This document shows positions 11,826 to 23,241 of a stretch of 64,000 nucleotides of DNA, piece by piece. The notes beneath the pieces are model-generated. The model did not search any database. It was not told the origin of the DNA and saw nothing but the letters and a program-made list of their open reading frames with translations. The DNA lies in assembly GCA_014607495.2 (NCBI GenBank), contig CP053155.1, forward strand, positions 14,446,001 through 14,510,000, written 5' to 3'. The stretch is from Carposina sasakii (taxonomy: Eukaryota > Arthropoda > Insecta > Lepidoptera > Carposinidae). A program made the position numbers and the translations under genes. How positions within the stretch are numbered: the first letter of the stretch is position 1; every line of letters begins with the position of its first letter.

Positions 11826-12204
11826 CAGGTGATTTTTGGTCGTCAACGTTCCCGAAAACTACGGAATCTCCTCATCATCACGATCATTTTTCTCCATGGA
11901 AGCATACCTGGGAAGTGTGTGGTTTCCAAAATATTAGGGTCCAAAGTTGAGTAAATAGACTGCGTTTTTCTGCATAAATGCACATAGACGCACGTAGCAA
12001 GATTTTTTCACGAGAAATAATTAATATCTGTCTATAAATAAACTAGCATAAACACTAACTATAAATTTCGCCAAATCAAGTAATTAAAAATATATTTTTT
12101 CAAAAAAAAAAAATTTTCCCTGCATTTTTTTTTACATAAACTTACTTTATTTTATGTATAGAGTAGGCACCCTTCGTTAAAGGTGGCCACAATAAAACAC
12201 TCTG
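11826..12204 (-). mobile_element. TA-target MITE (CAGGGTG family), copy 2
   Basis: Inserted in duplication copy 1 at a TA (11824-11825 and 12205-12206). The matching place in duplication copy 2 (about 16290-16305) is empty: it reads straight from the AT-rich run into TACATACAGACG. About 379 bp, no coding capacity. Confidence 0.93.
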
Positions 12205-12346
12205 TATACAAACAGACGAATTGAGAACCTCTCCCTTTTTTTGAGATCGGTTAAAAAGTGGCCATATTTTTTTTTGTGAAATAAAATTTTGTGATACAAT
12301 ATACATAATATCCTTAAGAAAGCTACCATGATATATTTTCATGTCT

Positions 12347-12462
12347 GTGGGGTAAGCACGAACCTTTCGATAGTCCGTAACGCGTCAAACTGTCAAATCA
12401 CATAGATTTTGCTAGCGAGTCACTAGTGTTACGCCGCGTAAAAAGGTTCGTGCTTACCCCAC
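12347..12462. mobile_element. 116 bp foldback MITE (GTGGGGTAAGCACGAACC family), copy 1
   Basis: Ends are GTGGGGTAAGCACGAACC and its inverse GGTTCGTGCTTACCCCAC. Between them are CCGTAACGCG, TCAAACTGTCAAA and GTTACGCCGCG, extending the fold. Further copies are at 16443-16558 (in duplication copy 2) and about 37957-38068. Too short to code. Target duplication not clear. Confidence 0.85.
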
Positions 12463-13466
12463 TGATAACGGTTCGAATTTGTTTAGAAATCGATTTCAGA
12501 ACTTATGGTAGCCAGGCTATAGCCATAGGGGGCTACGTCAAAACACACTTTGTAGGTGACTTATTATTATTTATCAAATCATTGATCACACTATCATTAT
12601 TAGAATAATACAATTTGTAGGCGACCTCATCTGCTGATATTAGCACTTAATATGTGAAGTGAACCTATTATTTACCTACCAAAGATAACACATTCATGTT
12701 TTCATTTCTAAATTAACCTACTAAAACCAATACTTAGATAATTAATACTTGCTGTAGTTATCAGAATGTTTACATTTGAGAAGTTTAGAATAGAACTTAC
12801 TAGCAAAAGAACCCGCAGATTATAAATACACGACACCTAGATAGCCAACATTCAGGAACCAGTAAATTAGAAATCTAAAGTACCTATGGGAATGATACAA
12901 TATATTTCTTTACATGTTTTTTTTTGTGATTTAGGTTATGTTAAAGCGATACTCCAAGTGAAGATCCAATGAACAATTAACAAACAGTAAACTCAGCACC
13001 ATCACTAGCTGGATCCCAATCGCACGCCAAAGCCTGGGGTCAATCTTATTAAAGCCTGGACACTACACCCTATATGAAAATGAATCTTAAATAATCATGA
13101 ATTAACATGAGTTAATCGGTTGAGTAATTTTTAAGTTAGGCGAGATTATTATTAAGTATTATTAAATGAAGAAGATTTTGTATTTTCACGAAGTTAGCTT
13201 GTGTACGAATTAATGCTACTTCTAAGTGGGTATATATACATTTTGCTAAGGCTAATCTTCACGGTTCTACGCTACGCAGTTGCTTTCCTTTGCTTTCTTT
13301 ATCAATTTTTATCGGAATAAAATTTACTTACTCACATTCAATGGAATATGTCCACTTTAAAAAAACCTTTTTATACGTTTTACGTTTAGCATAAGTATTT
13401 CGTTTGTTAGGTATACACAATGTTATACATAACAGACATGTTTTCTTATCTATACTATGCCATGAG

Positions 13467-13652
13467 TAGTGTTGCCGCTCGATAGTCCACTATCGATAGT
13501 TAGGCAAAAACAATAGTATCGATAGTCCTATCGATAGTATCGATACTATCGATATGTAGGTATGGATACTATCGATAGTATTGCTGTGTGTCAATAGTAT
13601 TGCCCCTCACGGAGCTATAGATAGTCAAACTATCGATAGTTCGGCAATACTA
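13467..13652. mobile_element. 186 bp hAT-like MITE with ATCGAT cluster, copy 1
   Basis: Ends TAGTGTTGCCG and CGGCAATACTA form an imperfect terminal inverted repeat. GCCATGAG flanks both sides (13459-13466 and 13653-13660), an 8 bp target duplication, the length made by hAT transposases. The termini fit the hAT pattern YARNG. The body holds seven ATCGAT cores, mostly as ACTATCGATAGT or TATCGATA. Confidence 0.85.
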
Positions 13653-15386
13653 GCCATGAGTGTTGGTATTATTATAATAAACAAATACAGTTATTAAATC
13701 AATAACTGGCTATGATTCAACACCGGCCTACTGAATAAATAAGTAAATCTAAGGTTAGTAGAAAGCTTAATATTACATAGTACAAGTCCCACTTAATGAG
13801 TTTTCCGCCACTTTTTATGGCCTAATGCTACGTCTAAAAACCGGTAAAGAATCTAAACCCACATAATATTATTGTCTGATAAAAATAAATTAAAGGGTAG
13901 CAAAGGTAACCATGAAGAGGTGAAACAAAGGTCACGTCGATACCCTAAAAATTTTCCTTCAGAATCAATTTACGTTAGGTAACTACTCTCTGTTTCAAAG
14001 TTCAGACGAAACTCTCTGAAAATTTCATCACCTCCTACCCCTTTTAAGTATTTATAAGCCCGAAACAATATGTTACTTTAGCTTTGTTACAATGCAAATA
14101 TGTTTTTCCGTATTCTGAGGTACCTCACCTCACCCATCATAGGTATAACTCTAATTGTAGAAGTATTCACCCTTTATGAACATAGACATAACAGTGAGTA
14201 CTCGTACCTTTAGGTCCCAATGTAAAATTTAGGTATACGATTTCGGGTAGAAATAGGTACCTACCCCTAGAAGAGATGACTTCCAAATCCAAATCGTTTA
14301 TTTGCTAAGAATAGGTACAAATAAGGTCTTAAATAATACTAATAACAATTCTTACTATTCCGCTTAAATACATTAGCATGCAAAACGTTTTACCTAAAAT
14401 TCATTCTTATTCTTATTCTTCTTACTCTTACCCTTATTCTCTACTTATTCCGGAAAAATTTCTTATTGCATGAAATAAAAGCAATACAATAGTATATTTT
14501 TCTATAGTCATGCATGACGATAGGCAAGTTCAACGCAAACGAAGATGCTGAATATCCACGTAGTCAAATATAGAGCCGTAATTTTATAAACGTCATTTGT
14601 GCTCCCACGGCAGGACATAAGTAGCTTACTTAACTACCTATGTTCCACAAATAGGTTACAGGGTGTGAAATATTTACAATATATGTGGTCTAATGCGGAC
14701 AGGAAATTGTAATTCGATTTCCGATATGATTCCAAAAGAGAAAGGTCAGTGTTAACTGTGGAATAGGTAGATACAGCCACCTATGCGAGTGACGTCAATC
14801 CAAAGGACACATAGTACTCGCAGAGATTGTCTATTTAAAGTTATTCGATACCGACATAGGTATTTGCAATAAGCAAAATGTAGCTTTTATATTGAAGGTA
14901 AAAAACGGTTGGTAATTAAAGTAATTATAGGTAAGTATTAGATGAGGTACTTCTAGTAAACACCAAAATATCCCGTAATAGGTAATATAGAGTAATAGAA
15001 AACATACCTAATTAATTTCATCTAAATAGGATACAAACAACTAGTTAATTAAAAAAAAAAACTGATCCTTAACAAACATAGAAAATTGTTTCAAATAATT
15101 CAAATAATTGCTACAAATTCGTAGCAATGCTACGAGGAGGATGCTACGAAGGATAAAACAATAAAGTTTTCATAATATAAAAATTATCACGAAGAAATCA
15201 TATTTTTGCAGTTGCAGTATACCTACTTCCCTCAAACTAAGTACTGTTCTTATCAAATTTAAATGCATTCGACACTAATTAGTAAACAATACACTGTAAC
15301 TGTAACTAAAATTAACTATATCATACAAATCAAACATTCATTATTGCATCAGATAATTCCTAAAACACGTGTAATTTAGAAAAGAG

Positions 15387-15587
15387 ATGGAAAAATTCGT
15401 CATCCAAGTAATTGACCCGGTAGCAACCCAACCCAAACGCAGCGTGGGAAGGCCACCCGCGAGGTGGACGGACGACCTCGCCAAGATCGCGGGCGTCGGT
15501 TGGATGCAGGCTGCTTCCGACCGGTCGGAATGGAGGTTGTTGGGGGCGACCTATGTCCAACAGTGGACTTCTCAGGGCTGTAAATGA
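15387..15587 (+). pseudogene. RTE-type retrotransposon 3' fragment, copy 2
   Basis: Duplicate of the fragment at 11291-11491. The same 66-codon tail ends in YVQQWTSQGCK. It differs at the first codons (GAAAAATTC in place of GTGAAATTC). It is a passenger of the tandem duplication, not a gene. Confidence 0.85.
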
Positions 15588-15877
15588 TGAGTTTCCATCG
15601 ACCAATTGCAGTACTGTCTCTCAACTCCTAACCGTTAAGGAGTTCTGTAGCTTCATCATCAGCACAGCAGCATCAGATGTTGACACCCTGATGCATATAC
15701 CTGAGTAAGACATGATTACGTAACAAAAGCACCATACGAGCATACAATTTTTGGTGGTTGCCCTAGAATTCTCCTGGATCCCATCATCAGATCCTGACCT
15801 GGTGAAAATGGGACCACATCAGAAGTGAACTCAATCCAACAAAAAATTTTTTTTTGAAATCCTTTTATTTGAGTCTA

Positions 15878-16256
15878 CATGATGTTTTTTTGTGGCCACC
15901 TTTAACGAAGGGTACGTATTCTATACATGAAATAAAGTAAGTTTATGCCAAAAAAAAATGCTGGGAAAAAAAAATTTTTTTTGAAAAAAAATTTTAAATT
16001 CCTTGATCGTGCGAAATTTATAGTGTCTAGTGTTTATGTTAGTTTTTTTATAGACAGATATTAATTATTTTTCGTTAAAAAATCCTGCTACGCGCGTCTA
16101 TGTGCATTTATGCAGAAAAACGCAGTCTATTTACTCAACTTTGGACCCTAATATTTTGGAAACCAGACACTTCCCAGGTATGCTTCCATGGAGAAAAATG
16201 ATTGTGATGATGAGTTCCGTAGTTTTCGGGAACGTTGACGACCAAAAATCATCCTG
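15878..16256 (+). mobile_element. TA-target MITE (CAGGGTG family), copy 3
   Basis: Inserted in duplication copy 2 between TA (15876-15877) and TA (16257-16258), joining GAGTC to TAATTGACGG. In duplication copy 1 the corresponding place (about 11778-11790) reads GAGTCTATAATTGACGG with no insert. It is the opposite orientation to the MITE in copy 1, so the two are independent insertions. Confidence 0.93.
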
Positions 16257-16442
16257 TATAATTGACGGAAATATCGGTGAACATATATTAAAAAAATATA
16301 TATACATACAGACGAATTGAGAACCTCTCCCTTTTTTTGAGATCGGTTAAAAAGTGGCCATATTTTTTTTGTGAAATAAAATTTTGTGACTACAATATAC
16401 ATAATATCCTTAAGAAAGCTACCATGATATATTTTCATGTCT

Positions 16443-16558
16443 GTGGGGTAAGCACGAACCTCTCGATAGGCCGTAACGCGTCAAACTGTCAAATCACATA
16501 GATTTTGCTAGCGAGTCGCTAGCGTTACGCCGCGTAAAAAGGTTCGTGCTTACCCCAC
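16443..16558. mobile_element. 116 bp foldback MITE, copy 2
   Basis: Duplicate of 12347-12462 with several substitutions (for example CTCGATAGG for TTCGATAGT). It has the same inverted ends, GTGGGGTAAGCACG and CGTGCTTACCCCAC. Confidence 0.85.
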
Positions 16559-17575
16559 TGATAACGGTTCGAATTTGTTTAGAAATCGATTTCAGAACTT
16601 ACGGTAGCCAGGCTATTATAGCCATAGGGGGCTACGTCAAAACACACTTTGTAGGTGACTTATTATTATTTATCAAATCATTGATCACACTATCTTTATT
16701 AGAATAATACAATTTGTAGGCGACCTCATCTGCTGATATTAGCACTTAATATGTGAAGTGAACCTATTATTTAGGTATATGCCAAAGATAACACATTCAT
16801 GTTTTCATTTCTAAATTAACCTACTAAAGCCAATACTTACATAATTAATACTTACTGTAGTTATCAGAATGTTTACATTTGAGAAGTTTAGAATAGAACT
16901 TACTAGCAAAAGAACCCGCAGATTATAAATACACGATACCTAGATAGTCAACATTCAGGAACCAGTAAATTAGAAATCTAAAGTACCTATGGGAATGATA
17001 CAAGATATTTCTTTATATGTTTTTTTTTATGATTTAGGTTATGTTAAAGCGATACTCCAAGTGAAGATCCAATGAACAATGAACAAACAGTAAACTCAGC
17101 ACCATCACTAGCTGGATCCCAATCGCACGCCAAAGCCTGGGGTCAATCTTATTAAAGCCTGGACACTACACCCTATATGAATATGAATGTTAAATAATCA
17201 TGAATTAACATGAGTTAATCGGTTGAGTAATTTTTAAGTTAGGCGAGATTATTATTAAGTATTATTAAATGAAGAAGATTTTGTATTTTCACGAAGTTAG
17301 CTTGTGTACGAATTAATGCTACTTCTAAGTGGGTATATCTGGGTATATATACATTTTGCTAAGGCTAATCTTCACGGTTCTACGCTACGCAGTTGCTTTC
17401 CTTTGCTTTCTTTATCATTTTTTATAGGATAAAAATTTTCTTACATTCAATGGAATATGTCCACTTTAAAAAAACGTTTTTATACGTTTTACGTTTAGCA
17501 TAAGTATTTCGTTTGTTAGGTATACACAATGTTATACATAACAGACATGTTTTCTTATCTATACTATGCCATGAG

Positions 17576-17761
17576 TAGTGTTGCCGCTCGATAGTCCACT
17601 ATCGATAGTTAGGCAAAAACAATAGTATCGATAGTCCTATCGATAGTATCGATACTATCGATATGTAGGTATGGATACTATCGATAGTATTGCTGTGTGT
17701 CAATAGTATTGCCCCTCACGGAGCTATAGATAGTCAAACTATCGATAGTTCGGCAATACTA
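17576..17761. mobile_element. 186 bp hAT-like MITE with ATCGAT cluster, copy 2
   Basis: Duplicate of 13467-13652, apparently identical over its 186 bp and again flanked by GCCATGAG (17568-17575 and 17762-17769). Confidence 0.85.
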
Positions 17762-19818
17762 GCCATGAGTGTTGGTATTATTATAATAAACAAATACAGT
17801 TATTAAATCAATAACTGGCTATGATTCAACACCGGCCTACTGAATAAATAAGTAAATCTAAGGTTAGTAGAAAGCTTAATATTACATAGTACAAGTCCCA
17901 CTTAATGAGTTTTCCGCCACTTTTTATGGCCTAATGCTACGTCTAAAAACCGGTAAAGAATCTAAACCCACATAATATTATTGTCTGATAAAAATAAATT
18001 AAAGGGTAGCAAAGGTAACCATGAAGAGGTGAAACAAAGGTCACGTCGATACCCTAAAAATTTTCCTTCAGAATCAATTTACGTTAGGTAACTACTCTCT
18101 GTTTCAAAGTTCAGACGAAACTCTCTGAAAATTTCATCACCTCCTACCCCTTTTAAGTATTTATAAGCCCGAAACAATATGTTACTTTAGCTTTGTTACA
18201 ATGCAAATATGTTTTTCCGTATTCTGAGGTACCTCACCTCACCCATCATAGGTATAACTCTAATTGTAGAAGTATTCACCCTTTATGAACATAGACATAA
18301 CAGTGAGTACTCGTACCTTTAGGTCCCAATGTAAAATTTAGGTATACGATTTCGGGTAGAAATAGGTACCTACCCCTAGAAGAGATGACTTCCAAATCCA
18401 AATCGTTTATTTGCTAAGAATAGGTACAAATAAGGTCTTAAATAATACTAATAACAATTCTTACTATTCCGCTTAAATACATTAGCATGCAAAACGTTTT
18501 ACCGAAAATTCATTCTTATTCTTCTTACTCTTACCCTTATTCTCTACTTATTCCGGAAAAATTGCTTATTGCATGAAATAAAAGCAATACAATAGTATAT
18601 TTTTCTATAGTCATGCATGACGATAGGCAAGTTCAACGCAAACGAAGATGCTGAATATCCACGTAGTCAAATATAGAGCCGTAATTTTATAAACGTCATT
18701 TGTGCTCCCACGGCAGGACATAAGTAGCTTACTTAACTAGGTTATTTAATAGGTTACAGGGTGTGAAATATTTGCAATATACGTGGTCTAATGCGGACAG
18801 GAAATTGTAATTCAATTTCCGATATGATTCCAAAAGAGAAAGGTCAGTGTTAACTGTGGAATAAGTGACGTCAATCCAAAGGACACATAGTACTCGCAGA
18901 GATTGTCTATTTAAAGTTATTCGATACCGACATAGGTATTTGCAATAAGCAAAATGTAGCTTTTGTGTTGAAGGTAAAAAACGGTTGGTAATTAAAGTGA
19001 TAGTACCTACTTATAGGTAAGTATTAGATGAGATACTTCTAGTAAACGCCAAAATATCCCGTAATAGGTAATATAAAGTAATAAAAAATATACCTAATTA
19101 ATTTCATCTAAATAGGATACAAACAACTGGTTAATAAAAAAAAATACTGAGACTTAACAAACATAGAAAATTGTTTCAAATAATTCAAATAATTGCTACA
19201 AATTCGTAGCAATGCTACGAGGAGGATGCTACGAAGGATAAATCAATAAAGTTTTCATAATATAAAAATTATCACGAAGAAATCATATTTTTGCAGTTGC
19301 AGTATACCTACTTCCCTCAAACTAAGTACTGTTCTTATCAAATTTAAATGCATTCGACACTAATTAGTAAACAATACACTGTAACTGTAACTAAAATTAA
19401 CTATATCATACAAATCAAACATTCATTATTGCGTCAGATAATTCCTAAAACACATTACACCAACACGCATTAGAGCTTTTCCTATACAAAATTCACCCTT
19501 ATTACCAACCCTTACGAAACACCCCTGGCATGACCTTTACATGACATTTATTTATTTATTTATTTTATTTATTTATTACAGCTCTGTGGACAACCAACAG
19601 CTTATAAAACAATATAATATATTCTATAGCAACAAAGAAGCCAATTACAGGTTATCACATGTAACAATAACATACGTAGTTTTAAGAAGTTAATAATTTC
19701 AATTATTACCTAATAGCAGAACTGCCTTAAAAATCCATGAAAAGAGAACATCGTGTGAATTTATATATGAAGAACAAAAGCTGCGTCAGAGCAACAATAC
19801 CCGCTGCCCAACTCACCA

Positions 19819-22743
19819 CTACTGTTCCGAATCAAAGAATTTACTGCTTATGTGCCGCCTAACAATCGCCACACTCTTACCGTTAAATAAATTGATATCC
19901 AGTTCATACGCCAGCTCATTCAATGCTTTGCTAGCCCTCCAAAGAAAAGCATTCTGTTGGTAGTTCGTACGAACTCTGGGGAGAGAGATAGGAGGATAAT
20001 AGCGCCTAGACTTAACTGGTACAGAAAATGAAATTTTTCCCAATAATTCCATAGAATCAATCGCTCCCGTAGTGATGCCTAATAAGTAGGTTAGATCTGC
20101 AATTTGCCGCCTAGATTGAAGTGGCAATAAATGATGTTTCCTACATAAGGCCAAGTACTGACTGGAATCGTATGGATACTTGCACCTAAAACAGGTGTAC
20201 TTAATGAACCTACGCTGAATAGCCTCGATTCTGTCTATATAGATGTCATACATTGGGTTCCATACTTGTGTTGCGTATTCCAAGTTACTCCTGACTAAAT
20301 TGCAGTAGAGAATTTTAAACGTTTTAATTTTGGAGAAACAAGATGAGCTGCGAAACACAAACCCCAGCGCTCGAGTAGCCTTCTTAATTATGCCATGTAT
20401 GTGTTCGTCAAACAGAAGTTTGGAGTCATGTACGACACCCAAATCTCGGATAGTGGACAATCGTACAAGCAACTGACCTTTAAGGTGGTATGAAGTAGGC
20501 AGTAATTCAAGCTTACGGCTAAAGGTAACCACAGAGCATTTACTAGGGTTAAGATCCAACTTATTACGTAAACAATACTCATCTAATCTGTGAAGATCGG
20601 TTTGAACATTAATAGCATCCCGCTGGGATGCTATTCTGGCTAAGATCTTCATGTCATCAGCAAAACAGAGCAATTTCGTGTATCGAAAACAATTGTAAAT
20701 ATCATTGACAAAAATTGTGAAAATTAGGGGTCCTAGCAATGAGCCTTGCGGTACTCCACTAGGTATAGGATTCCAACTAGATGCAAAATTATGAACCACT
20801 ACAGCCTGAGACCTATTACTTATATATGACTCAAACCACCTATACAGATCACCTCTTATTCCAGCGTGAAGTATTTTTTTGAGAAGTATTTCATGATCTA
20901 TCCTATCAAACGCCTTACTATAGTCAGTGTAAATCACATCGACTTGGCCTCCGCCTCCCATTGAGTTCGACACAAAATCATTAAATAGTACTAGATTAGA
21001 TACAGTAGACCTCTTACGCATAAAGCCGTGTTGTGTATCACTAAAAGATGTGTGTAGGGCATTATATACTTGGCGATGGATAAATTTCTCCAGAACTTTT
21101 GAAAGGACACATAATTTAGAAATAGGTCGATAATGTTCAATAACATTTCTACTGCCCTTCTTATGAACTGGTGTGATGTAAGCGGCTTTCCAAATGGTCG
21201 GTACCTTCCCTTCTTTAAGGGACCTTTGAAAAAGAATATATATGGGCACAGCAATTGCTTCAGCACATTGAATGAGAAACAATGGCGGCATCTCATCGGG
21301 ACCGGCTGATTTAGAAGCATCCAGTCTTAGCAGTGTATTACGCAAAGTTACTTTATCGAGCTCAACGGATGATATGTCGCAAATAAGTGAGGGTGAAGAG
21401 CCGCATGAATCTGAACATACTGATGAGCACGGATCAGAAGTAGTAGGATTTAGGAAATTTGAATTAAAATAGTCAGCAAATGCATTACATATATCCTCTC
21501 CCGAACTCACCAAAGCACCACCGTAACTCATCGTGTTCGGAATACTGCTAGCATTAGAACGAGATTTAATGAAAGACCAAAATCGCTTGGGGCATCGCTC
21601 GATGGATTCTTCCGCTTTATCAATAAACTTCTGAAAACATTCAGACTCTAGTTTTCTTACTCTGTTCCGCTGAAAGATGAAATCATTGTGAGCTGCTTCA
21701 TTACCATAAACTCTATGCTTCCTGTGATATTTTGATTTTTCCCTAATCGCCCTCTTGACGGCCGATGAATACCAATTTGGATACGAGTCGGGTCTAACCA
21801 TTTTGCAAGCAATATATTTATCCCTTAGCTGACGAAATTTTCCGTAGAAAAAATCAACAGCATTGTCCAAATTACCGGTATTAAGCTCCAACCCCCAATC
21901 AATTCGACGGATTTCGTCGTTAATGGCATTATAGTCACCAGAGTTGTAAAAATACTTTTTATATGAAGCTGCTTGTAGCGGCTGGAGCTTAACATGCTTA
22001 ATAGTTACAATAATTGCTCTATGGTGAGGATCAATAGGTACCAACGGATCAAAACATTCAGCAACCTCAACCACATCATTGGACAGTACCAAATCGAGAA
22101 ATACCCCATGCAGGTTAGTTATTGAGTTATATTGCGTCAGATCAAGCATATTGAGCTCGTCAATAAAATGGTGTTCATCAGCAGAGTTGACTGAGAGTAC
22201 CGGTGTTAAAACAGAGTCTTGTAGCTCCCAAGCTATACTACTCATATTAAAATCACCTAATATTAACATTTTATCAGTCGGATTTGACAAGACTATGTTA
22301 TTCAATTTGTCCAGATAATTATTCAGTTGCTGAGAAAAGGAATATCCGTTGTTCTGAGTACACAAATATAACACACATAGATGCAACTTGAATGTAGGAC
22401 CATTACTCAACAACAATGTCAGCCACAGGTCTTCAGCACTGCTCTGAAATGCTGTTTGCGGAATCACTGCCAAGTCTTTCCTAGTTGCGATCAAAACCCC
22501 TCCTCCCTGGGTTTGATCAGTCAAAACATAATCACGATCACGCCTCCATACACAATAACGATTGTCAAAAAGTTCACTATCCGAGATACCTTCTAACAAC
22601 CAAGTCTCAGTCAGTACAATTATATCATACGAACTAGTACATAAATTCCTGAAAAACAGAAAAGTCTTTGTCCGAAGACCTCTAACATTCTGATAGTATA
22701 TTGACGGATAGTGATTAATTCGATTATTTCCACAATCAGCCAT
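19819..22743 (-). CDS. ORF2: APE-type endonuclease and reverse transcriptase
   Basis: 974 codons. N-terminal APE-like endonuclease: QNVRG (18-22), LTETW (44-48), GGGVLIA (80-86), LGDFN (162-166), FLDLVLSN (215-222) and DPHHRAI (238-244), covering the catalytic Asn, Glu, Asp and His motifs. Reverse transcriptase: SAGPDEMPP near 479-487, HKKGS and YRPIS near 527-542, TQHGF (570-574), YTDYSKAFDRID (605-616), GVPQGSLLGP (663-672) and the active-site FADD (694-697). A thumb and C-terminal region follow, ending in DSEQ. The protein would nick the target and prime cDNA synthesis from the nick. The first Met lies just ahead of the conserved QNVRG motif, the usual distance in this family. Length and motifs are complete, with no stop or frameshift. 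Confidence 0.93.
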   Translation of the reverse strand: MADCGNNRINHYPSIYYQNVRGLRTKTFLFFRNLCTSSYDIIVLTETWLLEGISDSELFDNRYCVWRRDRDYVLTDQTQGGGVLIATRKDLAVIPQTAFQSSAEDLWLTLLLSNGPTFKLHLCVLYLCTQNNGYSFSQQLNNYLDKLNNIVLSNPTDKMLILGDFNMSSIAWELQDSVLTPVLSVNSADEHHFIDELNMLDLTQYNSITNLHGVFLDLVLSNDVVEVAECFDPLVPIDPHHRAIIVTIKHVKLQPLQAASYKKYFYNSGDYNAINDEIRRIDWGLELNTGNLDNAVDFFYGKFRQLRDKYIACKMVRPDSYPNWYSSAVKRAIREKSKYHRKHRVYGNEAAHNDFIFQRNRVRKLESECFQKFIDKAEESIERCPKRFWSFIKSRSNASSIPNTMSYGGALVSSGEDICNAFADYFNSNFLNPTTSDPCSSVCSDSCGSSPSLICDISSVELDKVTLRNTLLRLDASKSAGPDEMPPLFLIQCAEAIAVPIYILFQRSLKEGKVPTIWKAAYITPVHKKGSRNVIEHYRPISKLCVLSKVLEKFIHRQVYNALHTSFSDTQHGFMRKRSTVSNLVLFNDFVSNSMGGGGQVDVIYTDYSKAFDRIDHEILLKKILHAGIRGDLYRWFESYISNRSQAVVVHNFASSWNPIPSGVPQGSLLGPLIFTIFVNDIYNCFRYTKLLCFADDMKILARIASQRDAINVQTDLHRLDEYCLRNKLDLNPSKCSVVTFSRKLELLPTSYHLKGQLLVRLSTIRDLGVVHDSKLLFDEHIHGIIKKATRALGFVFRSSSCFSKIKTFKILYCNLVRSNLEYATQVWNPMYDIYIDRIEAIQRRFIKYTCFRCKYPYDSSQYLALCRKHHLLPLQSRRQIADLTYLLGITTGAIDSMELLGKISFSVPVKSRRYYPPISLPRVRTNYQQNAFLWRASKALNELAYELDINLFNGKSVAIVRRHISSKFFDSEQ

Positions 22744-23241
22744 TGTAAATTAATAAACTATGTAAAAATTCCATTGCAATAATATAAAAAGGATAATATG
22801 AACAATTAATCGAACATTCAAAATAACATAATCTAACAGTATCACCATTCGTCAAGGTCAGGAATGAATAGCCATGTTTCAAATGTGTGCGCAAATAACT
22901 TAGATGATCATAACACTGGCTAATTGATGAACTGTATAAATACAATAAGTTTGTTTGTGTGAGTAAAAAGGTAGCATTGAATAGAATAGGCAAGTGCGAG
23001 CGTGTGCGTTTATGAATAGGCCAGCCGATAAGCAGCCTAGCAACAAGTCGTGGACAATAGCGGATCGAGGGCTGAGCAGGTAATGCAGCGATATAAAACA
23101 ACATTTTATATTTTTCACAGCATAATAAGTAGATTGATACTGCGTAGCAAAAACCAACTAATATTACCAGGAAAATAATGAGTACATTATAAAATAAAGT
23201 ATAAAATATATGGGCAAAAATAATAATAATGTAAATACAAA
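22744..23241 (-). other. Inter-ORF spacer of the retrotransposon
   Basis: Almost 500 bp separate ORF1 and ORF2. Only short frames (22736-23104 and 22900-23157, minus) are present and they lack recognisable domains. How ORF2 would be translated is not visible from sequence. Confidence 0.5.

Larger units (their letters stand above)
11276..15370. repeat. Tandem duplication, unit copy 1 (4.1 kb)
   Basis: Starts GTAATTTAGAAAAGAGATGG and ends TAATTCCTAAAACAC. The following unit (15371-19453) repeats it in the same direction with few substitutions and small indels. Content in order: RTE tail, TA-target MITE in minus orientation, 116 bp foldback, about 1 kb of unassigned AT-rich DNA, 186 bp hAT-like MITE, then about 1.7 kb of unassigned sequence with a pyrimidine-rich (TTATTC)n tract near 14400-14450. 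No protein-coding gene was found inside. Single-copy flanks differ on the two sides, so this is a local head-to-tail duplication. Confidence 0.95.
15371..19453. repeat. Tandem duplication, unit copy 2 (4.1 kb)
   Basis: Second head-to-tail copy of the unit that begins at 11276. It carries the same RTE tail, 116 bp foldback and 186 bp hAT-like MITE, but a TA-target MITE at another site in the opposite orientation. It ends at CCTAAAACACA before single-copy sequence. Small differences include loss of a short segment near 18865 and an extra GGGTATATCT near 17340. Confidence 0.95.

Noticed and set aside
16102..16438. Frames over the TA-target MITE in duplication copy 2
   Set aside because: The MITE is non-coding in all other copies, and the frames are not conserved among them.
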